Source: Synechococcus sp. RedBA-s (GTDB taxonomy: Bacteria > Cyanobacteriota > Cyanobacteriia > PCC-6307 > Cyanobiaceae). Taken from it: a DNA stretch of 64,000 bases. Shown in pieces: positions 26,025-37,253 of this stretch. The stretch's first letter is position 1; every line of letters starts with the position of its first letter. Made by a program: the position numbers and the translations under genes. The notes beneath the pieces are model-generated. The model worked only from the letters and a program-made list of their open reading frames with translations, did no database searches and was not told where the DNA came from. The stretch lies in NCBI RefSeq assembly GCF_024345495.1, contig NZ_JAGQBF010000011.1, forward strand, positions 1 through 64,000, read 5' to 3'.

Positions 26025-26671
26025 CGCCCACGCAGATCATCCACCCTTACCAGGGCGGAGGTCACAGACTCCAGTACATAGGCGTCGGTGTCTTCGCAGG
26101 CTGCCAACTGGGCCAGGCAGATGGAGACATCAGGATGATCGATGTTGACAAGGGCATTCACCGCTGCCACAGCCTGAGCCTCGTTGCTTCCCCGGCAGAC
26201 TTGGATCAACAGCGGAAGGGCCTGTTCCCCCACCTGGCCGAGGGCCATCACTGCCGCAATGGCCACCACGGGGGACTCGTCATCCAGAGCGGTCTTGAGG
26301 ACAGCCATGGCTTCGCTGGGGAATTGAAGGCCGGGGAGATTCGAGGCGATCTGGGCATAGGCCTTCACGCAACTGGCGCGAACGGTGCCATCGTGGCTTG
26401 TCTGAAATTTCTGTGCCAGGGGCAGCATCGCCGGCTCCCCGAATGCACCCAGGGCTCGCACCGCAGCCCGCCGTCGAACAACGTCCTCATGATCGAGCAG
26501 GAGGATAAGACGCGGCAGGGAAGCCTCGGAGTGGTGGCGGACCATGGCGAGGAAGGCCTCGGTCTGCACGTAGGGATTGGGATGCGCGAGATCGACGAAC
26601 AGCTGATCAAGAGCGCTGGCGCTGGTGGCAGGAGTCATCGAGAGGAGGCCTTGTGAGGACGGAGGGGCCAT
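26000..26671 (-). CDS. cpeZ: Lyase accessory protein CpeZ
   Basis: A HEAT-repeat protein of 223 residues from ATG 26671, or 212 from ATG 26638. Conserved parts are LFVDLAHPNPYVQTEAF, LILLLDHEDVVRRRAAVRAL and PVVAIAAVMALGQVGEQAL. CpeZ acts with CpeY on CpeA and has chaperone-like roles. The gene begins right behind the cpeBA terminator, so its expression probably depends on read-through from cpeBA. The first start lies immediately next to the terminator's T run. Confidence 0.83.
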   Translation of the reverse strand: MAPPSSQGLLSMTPATSASALDQLFVDLAHPNPYVQTEAFLAMVRHHSEASLPRLILLLDHEDVVRRRAAVRALGAFGEPAMLPLAQKFQTSHDGTVRASCVKAYAQIASNLPGLQFPSEAMAVLKTALDDESPVVAIAAVMALGQVGEQALPLLIQVCRGSNEAQAVAAVNALVNIDHPDVSICLAQLAACEDTDAYVLESVTSALVRVDDLRGRQPSLLSS

Positions 26672-26677
26672 AGAACG

Positions 26678-26704
26678 AAAAAAAGGGAGGCCCAAAGGCC
26701 TCCC
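26678..26704 (-). terminator. Terminator after cpeBA
   Basis: Stem GGGAGGCC/GGCCTCCC with a 4-nt loop at 26685-26704, followed on the minus strand by seven T (26684-26678). It lies 30 bp after cpeA and just before cpeZ. Confidence 0.9.
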
Positions 26705-26733
26705 CACTGGAGGATCAGCCGATCAGACCGCCC

Positions 26734-27273
<540 letters not shown>

Positions 27274-27281
27274 TCAGCCGA

Positions 27282-28254
<973 letters not shown>

Positions 28255-28470
28255 ATGTCAGAACCCAGCCTTCAGGAACTGAACGACTCCATCGAGGTCC
28301 TTGCCGCCTACAGGGATCGCCTGGTGGCTGATGTCACGGCCATGGGCCAGCGTCTCAAGCTCCCCCAGAGGCAGGTGGACTCCACCCTCACCTCCCACGC
28401 CGAACTGCAGCGCATCGAGGCTGTCCTGGCACAACTGGTCAGCCAACGGGACACCAGCTCTTCCACCTGA
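28255..28470 (+). CDS. Small conserved protein upstream of heme oxygenase
   Basis: A 71-residue helical protein from ATG 28255 (MSEPSLQELNDSIEVLAAYR ...), the point where typical coding sequence begins; a longer frame from 28102 reads through the control region and is less likely. Helices around LNDSIEVLAAYRDRLVADVT and AELQRIEAVLAQLVSQRD suggest a coiled coil. I do not recognise a family. It is followed by the heme oxygenase gene, 155 bp downstream. Confidence 0.6.
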   Translation: MSEPSLQELNDSIEVLAAYRDRLVADVTAMGQRLKLPQRQVDSTLTSHAELQRIEAVLAQLVSQRDTSSST

Positions 28471-28625
28471 TCCAACCCTGAGCTCAGCCGGCGGTGGGTG
28501 GATCAGTCGCGACACATCGCCACCGGTTGTTTTCAAGAGTTTCCTTAAGGCCCTCCGGCTGATGGACGTATTCAGGGGGTGGGCACTTGTAGCGTTCAAG
28601 ACTGCCCTCTTCCGCCTCCCTCCCC

Positions 28626-29339
28626 ATGCCTGTCGCACTTGCTTCCCAATTGAGGGAGGGAACCAAAAAAGCCCACACGATGGCCGAGAACACCGGTTTT
28701 GTGAGCTGCTTCCTCAAGGGGGTGGTGGACAAGGCCAGCTACCGCACCCTGGTGGCCGACCTCTGGTATGTGTACAGCGCCATGGAAGAGGCGATCGGCA
28801 AGCTCACCGCTCATCCAGTGGTCGGGCCGATCGCCTTCGCCGAGCTCAACCGCCGCGAGGCCCTTGAGCAGGATCTCACCTTTTACTACGGAGGCGACTG
28901 GCGCCAGAAGATCCAGGCCACACCTGGCGCACAGTCTTATGTGGCCCGTCTGCATCAGGTGGCCAAGGACGCTCCAGAGCTGCTGGTGGGCCATCACTAC
29001 ACCCGCTACATCGGCGATCTCTCCGGCGGCATCATTCTCAAGAACATCGCCCAGAAGGCGATGAACCTGAGCGAGCACGACGGCCTGCGCTTCTACGAGT
29101 TCGACGCCATCGCCGACGAGAAGGCGTTCAAGACCAACTACCGCGCCACCCTCGACGCACTGCCGATCGACCAGGGCACAGCTGATCGCATCGTGGCCGA
29201 GGCCAACGAGGCCTTCCTCTGCAACATGAGGATGTTCCAGGAACTGGAGGGCAACCTGGTGGCGGCCATCGGAAAGGTGCTCTTCGGCTTCCTCACCCGT
29301 CGCCAGCGGGCCGGCAGCACCGAGGCTGTCGCCGCCTGA
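28626..29339 (+). CDS. ho1: Heme oxygenase
   Basis: A 237-residue all-helical enzyme that opens heme to biliverdin IX-alpha using reduced ferredoxin, the first step of bilin synthesis. The proximal His is in LREGTKKAHTMAENTGF, and the distal helix is RYIGDLSGGIILKNIAQ. Length and motifs are standard. It heads an operon with a lyase, pebA and pebB, spaced by only a few bases. Confidence 0.95.
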   Translation: MPVALASQLREGTKKAHTMAENTGFVSCFLKGVVDKASYRTLVADLWYVYSAMEEAIGKLTAHPVVGPIAFAELNRREALEQDLTFYYGGDWRQKIQATPGAQSYVARLHQVAKDAPELLVGHHYTRYIGDLSGGIILKNIAQKAMNLSEHDGLRFYEFDAIADEKAFKTNYRATLDALPIDQGTADRIVAEANEAFLCNMRMFQELEGNLVAAIGKVLFGFLTRRQRAGSTEAVAA

Positions 29340-29343
29340 TTCG

Positions 29344-29955
29344 ATGCAGACCGCACCACCTTTGACCATGGCGGAGTTCCTGGCCGCCAGTGCCGGCACT
29401 TGGTTGACGCGCCGCGCCGTTCACCATCTCGATCATCAGGACGATGAAGCCGGCGATTCCAACCTCACAATCGAGCCATTCGAGGCCTCCGATTCGGTGG
29501 TTCAGCGGGTCTGCGACAGCCTTGGGCTGGCCTCATCAGCCCAAGTGGCGGGCGGAGCTCGCTTCTGGTGGGAAAGCAACCTCAAGGAGGGGAGCCGCAG
29601 TGACGAGCAGGCGGCCGTGCTGGTCGATGTGGTGGATGACCAGAATCCCCGCCAGGGGTTTCTGCTGCGGGACAAGGGCTACATCGAGAAGCAGCCGGTG
29701 ATGAGCACCTACTCCTTTGCCGATGACGGCCTGTTGACGATTACCACCCGCTATGACACAAATGTCGGCGTGGAGCGTTGCTGGTTTGTGACCGAGGGGG
29801 TACGAATCCGTGTCAGCAGTGTGCAGTTTCTCGATGGAGTCAGCATGACAACCTATTGCACAGAGCTGCGCTGCCCCAGCACCGATCAGCTGGAAGCCAT
29901 CTCTGCTCAAGCCCAGAGTCGTTTCCACCTCTCCACCCCAGCGACTGGCCACTGA
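29344..29955 (+). CDS. CpcS/CpcU-family bilin lyase
   Basis: A 203-residue lipocalin-fold lyase of the CpcS/CpeS family. Conserved parts are MAEFLAASAGTWLTRRAVHH, AAVLVDVVDDQNPRQGFLLR, DKGYIEKQPVMSTYSFADDG and RCWFVTEGVRIRVSSV. It differs clearly from the cpeS product. Because cpcBA need loading at Cys82 of CpcB, I suggest a CpcS/CpcU role, but phycoerythrin work is possible given its place 4 bp after ho1 and 15 bp before pebA. Confidence 0.72.
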   Translation: MQTAPPLTMAEFLAASAGTWLTRRAVHHLDHQDDEAGDSNLTIEPFEASDSVVQRVCDSLGLASSAQVAGGARFWWESNLKEGSRSDEQAAVLVDVVDDQNPRQGFLLRDKGYIEKQPVMSTYSFADDGLLTITTRYDTNVGVERCWFVTEGVRIRVSSVQFLDGVSMTTYCTELRCPSTDQLEAISAQAQSRFHLSTPATGH

Positions 29956-31481
<1,526 letters not shown>

Positions 31482-31961
31482 GATCAGCCCTACAGGCAGA
31501 AAGGAATGGCCTTGCCAGCCCCAACTATCTCTCCCATCCTATTGGCTGATGGGTTGTCTGGTTAGGGCTCGATCGCTCAATGGCTGCCTCCCCGCATTCC
31601 TATCGCCGGGATGGAACTTCGGGCATGCTCCTGGGCCTGATGCACCACCGCCAGGGCATGCCATGGGCCTCTTTGAGGTGCCGCCACTCCTCGCATCGAA
31701 GGGTGCGACATCCTGCAGAGTGGCGGCGAGATCAACTTGGCCGAACCGGAGCTGACTGCTCGCCGTGGCCGCTTGCGCCGTTAGCTCTCGCCTTAGATCA
31801 GGAAGCTCGTGCTGCGGTCCACCAGTCGGTCGCCCGGAGCCACCGGCATGGCGCTGGTGGAGAGGACATTCTCTTACCCGATGAACGGCTGGTCGCTGGG
31901 CACCAGCAGGGATTTCCGTCATCAGCAGTGGTGAGAGTTATCCATGGTGTCAATCTCACCG
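31482..31961. other. Gene-poor stretch after pebB
   Basis: About 480 bp with no reading frame I can support. Around 31685-31786 a short frame (CDILQSGGEINLAEPELTAR, ending in a stop) looks like a decayed C-terminus, but the sequence before it is in another frame. It marks the start of a disturbed region between the bilin operon and cpcE. Confidence 0.35.
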
Positions 31962-32204
31962 TTAATCGTCGATTCGATAGACGCTGAACTCCTTGGTGAC
32001 AGACCTGTCTTCACTGGCTTCATGCCCTGCCTGGCCAAAGGTCACCTGAAACCACCATTGGCGACAGTCATCACTGCGTTGCTTCACCTTATAGCTCCGC
32101 ATCTCCTGGTCCCTGAGGGCCAGAACGAGGGCGTCACCACTGCAACCTGGGCAGGTCACCCGAAGTTCCTCAAGTCCCTCCGCAGTGATCCGGTAGCTGG
32201 GCAT
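31962..32204 (-). CDS. Small hypothetical protein
   Basis: An 80-residue protein from ATG 32204 (MPSYRITAEGLEELRVTCPG ...). Codon use favours G/C at third positions, as in real genes here. It has a CPGC pair at residues 19-22 and two adjacent Trp (QWWFQVTFG). No family is recognised. It might bind a metal through its three cysteines, but that is speculation. It is alone on the minus strand in a disturbed region. Confidence 0.45.
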   Translation of the reverse strand: MPSYRITAEGLEELRVTCPGCSGDALVLALRDQEMRSYKVKQRSDDCRQWWFQVTFGQAGHEASEDRSVTKEFSVYRIDD

Positions 32205-32335
32205 TGGAACGGCACGCCTCAAGCCACTCTCTCAAGCGAGGCCGACCTGAAAACCACCTGCATGGAGAAAAACAGTAGCCTTCGCCACGCTTTCCCATCA
32301 ACTCTAGGCTAATCTTTACGAAATGCAACAGTCAA

Positions 32336-33253
32336 GTGACCTCCTCTCCGGATCTGGCTTCGCTCTACCAGCTGCTGGCCAACCAGCAGCGGCCCACCCT
32401 GCCCTCAGGTGAGCAGCGGGCCATCCTGGGCTGTGGCTACGTCGGTGAAGCGGTCGCCAAGGCCTGGAGGGAGCAGGGGCATGAACTCTGGGGAACCACA
32501 ACCCGTCATGAACGCTTGATCGAATTGGCTGAACTTGTTGATACGCCAGTTGTTTTTGATTCCACAGACTCTAGCAGCAGCCTAGATTTTACTAGAAATC
32601 TTGATGGAATACTGGTGTCCTTTGCGCCCTCAAAGAGCGCTCATGTTGACATTAATCAATATCGGGAGACATTCCTTGGAGGCCTGGAGTTATTGATTAA
32701 TTCGGTAAGGCATCGTTCAAGTAAATCACCACTTCAGTTGGTTCACTTGAGCAGTTGCGGCGTTTATGGAAATCGGCGCGGAGCAATGACCGACGAGACT
32801 GACCAGCTCGGCTGTCTTCACCCCGTCAATGAGGTCCTGGCAGGAGCTGAAGAGATTATTCAATCGGTCCGCTCAGAGACAGTCAACGTCTGCATTCTAC
32901 GGCTGGGCGGCATCTATGGCCCTGGCCGCGATATTCCTGGCATGCTCCTTTCAGCAGCAGGCAGCACGATTCAGCGCAATGGTCACAATGTGCCTTGCTG
33001 GGTCCATCTTGATGATATTGTTCGTGGAGTAAATTTTGCTTTCGAGCACAACCTCAACGAGATCTACAATCTGGTGAATGATACCCAGTACACCGGTCAG
33101 GAACTTACGGACCGCTTGTGCGAACAGGCTGGCCTACCACCAGCGAAATGGCTGTCGGTGGACACGGCCGATCGCGTGCTCAATGCGAGAGTGAGCAATG
33201 CCAAACTCAAGCGAATTGGCTTCACTTTGACTCAGCCTTGCATGGTGGGCTGA
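32336..33253 (+). CDS. NAD(P)-dependent epimerase/dehydratase family protein
   Basis: A 305-residue protein (GTG start at 32336) of the extended short-chain dehydrogenase group. The nucleotide loop is AILGCGYVGEAVAKAW, the active-site region is LVHLSSCGVYGNRRG, and LRLGGIYGPGRDIPGMLL follows. The usual Tyr-x3-Lys is not obvious (HPVNEVLAGAEE), so catalysis may be altered. The first 160 bases are GC-rich like the chromosome, while 32550-33100 is much richer in A and T, which hints at recombination with foreign DNA. Confidence 0.75.
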   Translation: MTSSPDLASLYQLLANQQRPTLPSGEQRAILGCGYVGEAVAKAWREQGHELWGTTTRHERLIELAELVDTPVVFDSTDSSSSLDFTRNLDGILVSFAPSKSAHVDINQYRETFLGGLELLINSVRHRSSKSPLQLVHLSSCGVYGNRRGAMTDETDQLGCLHPVNEVLAGAEEIIQSVRSETVNVCILRLGGIYGPGRDIPGMLLSAAGSTIQRNGHNVPCWVHLDDIVRGVNFAFEHNLNEIYNLVNDTQYTGQELTDRLCEQAGLPPAKWLSVDTADRVLNARVSNAKLKRIGFTLTQPCMVG

Positions 33254-33399
33254 TAACGCCGTTCATCTCTGCGAGACAGCTGATACTTCTCATCGTATTC
33301 AATGATCAGATGTACAAAGCTCTTGGTACTTACAGGCAGCCAAAATTCAGATCAAATGGTCCTTGGGGCAAGCTTCCTGGCACACTGCATAGAGGCCTT

Positions 33400-34168
33400 G
33401 ATTAGGTAGCAAGCTGCGCAAGCAGGTCTTGCCGCCTAGACTGGTATACATGTACCAGTTGTGTTTGCCATGTCTATGAATCAGATTCAGTTCCAGGCCG
33501 ACCTGTCGCTGCCAAGGTTCATCGAGCTCTACGGCACCGAGGAAAAATGCGTAGCCCTTGGGCTTCTGCGAAGCAGTAGCCGCCCTGGAGCAGGCGCGCT
33601 GGCCTGATGGTTTCCGTTGCCGCCGCTGTGATTGCAAGGAGTACGGACTGATCCACGGCAGGCGCCACAAGCGCTATCAATGCCGGAGCCGTCGCCATCA
33701 GGCCACCCTCACGGCCGGAACCATCCTGGAGGCGACAAAGTTGCCTTTGACCACCTGGTTTCTCGCTTTCTACCTGGTGGGCCAGGCCAAGACTGGCATC
33801 TCCTCACTCGCTCTGAGGCGTCATCTCGGCGTGAACTACCGCACGGCATGGCTGGTTCACAACAAGATCAGGCAGGCGATAGTCGGTTGCCTGCATCAAT
33901 CTGTGGTGGTGAAAGGACGCCATCCCAATGAACTGCCGGAATTCCGCTGGATCAACATGGTGCTGAGTAACTTGAAAACCAGCTTCAGTGGCACCTTCCA
34001 TGCCCTGAAATTCGATAAGTACGTTGATCGCTACCTGGGTGCCTTCAATTACCGCTTCAACCGGCGCTTCAACTTGGCAGCGATGACCGAGCGTGTGGTT
34101 CATGCCATCTGCAGCTGCGGCGCTCGGCCGGAGCGCGTCCTGAGGAGTGCGGAGCTTGCTACATAATC
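33400..34168 (+). mobile_element. Decayed IS1595-family insertion sequence
   Basis: Bounded by inverted repeats: left GATTAGGTAGCAAGCTGCGC (33400-33419) against the reverse complement of the right end, GATTATGTAGCAAGCTCCGC (34149-34168), 18 of 20 identical. The transposase inside is frameshifted and deleted. No target-site duplication could be seen beside either end. Confidence 0.75.
33471..34166 (+). pseudogene. Broken IS1595 transposase
   Basis: The frame opens with MSMNQIQFQADLSLPRFIEL (33471), shifts near 33553, and continues as GFCEAVAALEQARWPDGFRC with the zinc-ribbon CRRCDC...YQCRSRRHQ. The helix ALRRHLGVNYRTAWLVHNKI is kept. Then, instead of the DDE core, it jumps to FSGTFHALKFDKYVDRYLGA, the C-terminal part. 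The product therefore lacks the catalytic domain and must be inactive. Confidence 0.75.
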
Positions 34169-34802
34169 AAGTACATTGTTGACCCAGCTGGATCTGATTC
34201 TCCACGGGTCAGATCCATTCCAGCGCTCTCTCGCCCGTACCAGGTCGTCAACCCCTGCCAGTCGCCATCAAAACTGGCTTGCATCAGATCCCACTAACGA
34301 TCAGCTCCTGTGTTGCTCTGGCTGGTCGTACTTGCCATGGCGCTCAGTCCAGAATCCGGATCGTCATCGCCTGATTCTCTCAGGACAAAGAAACGTCCAG
34401 CTAACAGTAGACCTTTTGGAGGTGAAGTTCGGCGGCACCGGCTCGGGGTGGCGAAGCTGCTTCTCATGTCTGAGCAGAGGAGAAGCCCCTGCTCAGACAT
34501 GAGCGGAGTTCCTGTAGACGCCGTTCTGAAAGAGCTGAGTGGCGCCCACCCGCTGGTGGACGGAGACAAGAGTGATGATCTCGTTGTAGTGGCACGGATT
34601 CAGCGCAGGGTGCAACTACTGCACTAGATGATCACCTGATCACTGACATACAAGGCAATTCACGAGAAGATTCTGGCCATTTTGCCTGTGAGGGCATAGA
34701 CTTTGCAGGCAATGCAAAAGACCAATGTTCAGTCAAGAATGTGTCCACAACATCAAGCAGCAATTTCGGACGAAGTACCGCTCTCCACTGTATTTTCTGC
34801 AT
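34169..34802. other. Intergenic stretch with a 15-bp palindrome
   Basis: About 630 bp between the IS1595 element and a gene fragment, without a supportable gene. It contains a perfect inverted repeat (34463-34503) described separately. Short frames exist but show no coding bias that I can trust. Confidence 0.4.
34463..34503. repeat. Perfect 15-bp inverted repeat
   Basis: CTCATGTCTGAGCAG at 34463-34477 and its exact reverse complement at 34489-34503, with an 11-nt spacer. No T run follows. It may be a remnant terminator, a protein site, or a mobile-element end. Confidence 0.6.
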
Positions 34803-35006
34803 TTACGTCTTCACATCAATGGTGATCTGCACCCTCTCCCGATAGGCGTTGAAGCAGTGGCCCTCGGTGGTGATCCGCAGGGCGGTGCCCTCCCAGAGAG
34901 CACAGTTGAGGCGGAACACAAGGGGCACGTAGCTGGCGGCGAGGCTCACCGATGAGATCCCCTCGAAGCAGGCGTCTGGTGACCCAGTGGCTGCGAGGGA
35001 GAGCAT
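34803..35006 (-). pseudogene. 3' fragment of an unidentified gene
   Basis: The minus strand reads ISSVSLAASYVPLVFRLNCA and continues to RERVQITIDVKT then TAA, with strong G/C third-position bias as in genuine genes. There is no credible N-terminus upstream: the frame opens only 15-20 residues before. I read it as the tail of a gene whose front was lost when the region was rearranged. Family unknown. Confidence 0.4.
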
Positions 35007-35169
35007 GGGCCTCGAAGAGCCTGGATAACGGGGTTTCTGCCAAGACCCAGCGCCAAAGAAACGATCCCGCCGCCGGAGTGCTCATCAGGACATGGGGAGA
35101 TGGGGAGATGGGGCCCATCGGATGGATGCAATGGCAACATCAATGGTTCCCCTATGCACCGTGCGGGCC

Positions 35170-35994
35170 ATGGCTGGCACTGCTGATCTGGATTCCGCCA
35201 TGGCCACAGCCGGCGAACCCATCTCGGAGGAGGAAGCGTTGCAGCGCCTACGCCAAAGCGAGGATCAATCCCATCAGTACTACGCCGCCTGGTGGCTGGG
35301 CCGTATGCGTAGCCGCCATCCGGAGACAGTGCCCCTGCTTCAGGCGGCCTTGCGTCGGCGCCAGCCCCGCGCGGTTTCGTCCGGTGTGGAAGAGAATGCC
35401 GTGGCCCGCAATGCCGCCCGGGCGCTGGGAAAGCTAGGAGATCCACAGGCGATCCCCGATCTGCTTGCTACCCTTGAGGACGAGGACGACGGGCTGAGGG
35501 AAGCGGCGGCGCGAGCTCTTGGGGAACTCCGTGCAAGGGAGGCTGTTTCGCCGATCTGCGCCCGCTTGGCCAGCGATCAGGCAGGGCAACCCCTTCCCAA
35601 CAGCCTGAGGTTACGAGAACCCTGCGAGGCCCTGATCGAGGCCCTGGGGGACATCGGCCTAGTCGCTCCCGATGTAGTGGACGTGATCCAGCCTTTCGCC
35701 ATCCACGAGCGGCCCCTGATCCGCAGCGCCGCCGCGAGGGCCCTTTTCCAGCTCACACAAGATCGGCGCTGGGGACACAACTTGATCGAACTGCTTGAAC
35801 ATCCCCAGCTGCAGGTCCGACGTTCCGCACTGATGGACCTGGGCGCCGTGGGTTGGCGACCGGCGCTCGAACCGATCCGGGACACCCTGGCTGAAAACAG
35901 CCTCAAACTGATCGCCCTGCGGGGGCTGGTGGAACGGGGCCAAGCCCCCCCTGACACCGAGACTGTGCTTAGGGCGATGGACGACTTGCTTTGA
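35170..35994 (+). CDS. cpcE: Phycocyanobilin lyase subunit CpcE
   Basis: A 274-residue HEAT-repeat lyase subunit. The start is put at ATG 35170; 35122 and 35200 are alternatives in the same frame. The beginning ISEEEALQRLRQSEDQSHQY, YYAAWWLGRMRSRHPETVPL and AVARNAARALGKLGDPQAIP is typical of CpcE. With CpcF it attaches phycocyanobilin to Cys84 of CpcA. cpcF overlaps its end by a few bases. Confidence 0.88.
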   Translation: MAGTADLDSAMATAGEPISEEEALQRLRQSEDQSHQYYAAWWLGRMRSRHPETVPLLQAALRRRQPRAVSSGVEENAVARNAARALGKLGDPQAIPDLLATLEDEDDGLREAAARALGELRAREAVSPICARLASDQAGQPLPNSLRLREPCEALIEALGDIGLVAPDVVDVIQPFAIHERPLIRSAAARALFQLTQDRRWGHNLIELLEHPQLQVRRSALMDLGAVGWRPALEPIRDTLAENSLKLIALRGLVERGQAPPDTETVLRAMDDLL

Positions 35995-36713
35995 ATAAGA
36001 CAGGAGCCGATGGGCTGAGCCTGGTCAGGCCCTTCATCAGAGCCGTGGAGCGCGCCGACAGCGCGGATGGGCTGCAGAAGGCGACCAAAAATCTGGCTGG
36101 AGCCATCGCTGCTCTAGCGAAGGCAGATCATCAGGATGAGTCGCACTGCGATCCCGAGACCTGGGACGTGATTGATTGCCTGCTCCAAGTGCTTGGATTC
36201 AACAATCCTGGGGCCGCCGTGGCTGCTGTGGACGGGTTGATCGCGATCGGCCCTCCTGCTGTGGAGCCGCTGCTGGGCAGCCTCGATGAACGGAACTACG
36301 GAGCCCGGGCCTGGGCGGTGCGTGCCCTCGCAGGGATCGGCGACGTGCGCGGACTCGACCTCCTCGAGAGCGCCCTAGCCTGCGACATCGGGCCCAGCGT
36401 GCGGCGGGCCGCGGCCCGGGGCCTGGGTCAGCTCCGCCTTGAGGCCCTGCCCCAGATCGATCAAATCAACGTAAGGCAGCGTTGTCTCGACGCGCTTCTG
36501 GGCGGTGGCGGCGATGGCGAATGGGTGGTCCGCTACGCCGTGACGGTGGGACTGGAGCAACTGCTGCTCGGCATGGGCAGGGCAGAGCCTGGGCATCGCT
36601 CCGGACTGCAGGCCCTGCAGGAGCTGGCCGGCGAGCCCGGGGATGACACCCCGGTGGTGCGACTGCGGGCCGGGCTGGCCCTGAGCCGCCTCGCTGGCGG
36701 GGCGGGGGGCTGA
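35991..36713 (+). CDS. cpcF: Phycocyanobilin lyase subunit CpcF
   Basis: A 240-residue HEAT-repeat partner of CpcE. The start is a TTG at 35991 that overlaps the cpcE stop. Conserved parts are LLGSLDERNYGARAWAVRAL, SALACDIGPSVRRAAARGLG and EWVVRYAVTVGLE. The phosphatase gene follows with a 1-bp overlap, so cpcE-cpcF-phosphatase is one unit. Confidence 0.88.
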   Translation: MNKTGADGLSLVRPFIRAVERADSADGLQKATKNLAGAIAALAKADHQDESHCDPETWDVIDCLLQVLGFNNPGAAVAAVDGLIAIGPPAVEPLLGSLDERNYGARAWAVRALAGIGDVRGLDLLESALACDIGPSVRRAAARGLGQLRLEALPQIDQINVRQRCLDALLGGGGDGEWVVRYAVTVGLEQLLLGMGRAEPGHRSGLQALQELAGEPGDDTPVVRLRAGLALSRLAGGAGG

Positions 36714-37198
36714 TGGAGCGCTCCCGTCTGTTGTTCGTCTGCCTGGGCAATATCTGCCGCTCCCCCGCCGCAGAAGGGGTGTTCCTGCACCACCTGCAGC
36801 TGCGGGGTCTGGAAAAATCCTTCAATGTCGATTCGGCCGGCACGGGCCACTGGCATGCCGGTCAGCCTGCCGATGCCCGAATGCGCGCCGCGGCTGCCGG
36901 GCGCGGCATCCACCTGCCCAGCCGTGCTCGCCAGATCGTGGTCGCCGATCTGGATCAGTTTGATCACATCCTCACTATGGATGACGACAACCTGGCGGCG
37001 GTCCAGGCCATGACCCGGGGCCGTAAATCCAGGGCCCAGATCAGACCGATCACCCAGCACTGCCGCAGACACCGCGTCCGTGAGGTGCCCGATCCCTACT
37101 ACGGGGGCGCCGATGGCTTCGAGGGGGTGCTGAATCTGCTCGAGGATGCCTGCACGGGCCTGCTCGACGACCTGCTGGCCACCAGCACCCCCTCCTAG
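36713..37198 (+). CDS. Low-molecular-weight protein tyrosine phosphatase
   Basis: A 161-residue enzyme. The P-loop CLGNICRSP (Cys11) gives the C-x5-R signature, and the general acid Asp is in VPDPYYGG. It removes phosphate from tyrosine of proteins or acts on small phosphoesters. It is fused in transcription to cpcE/cpcF by a TGATG overlap. A role in phycobilisome control is possible but not demonstrated by the sequence. Confidence 0.9.
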   Translation: MERSRLLFVCLGNICRSPAAEGVFLHHLQLRGLEKSFNVDSAGTGHWHAGQPADARMRAAAAGRGIHLPSRARQIVVADLDQFDHILTMDDDNLAAVQAMTRGRKSRAQIRPITQHCRRHRVREVPDPYYGGADGFEGVLNLLEDACTGLLDDLLATSTPS

Positions 37199-37253
37199 CC
37201 CTCGGAACGATGAGCCGACGGCTGGCTGGGAGCCCAGAACCGGACCCCGCCAC

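Noticed and set aside
33392-34176. Target-site duplication around the IS1595 element
   Set aside because: The bases beside the two ends (CCTT/AAGT) do not form a direct repeat of the usual 8 bp.
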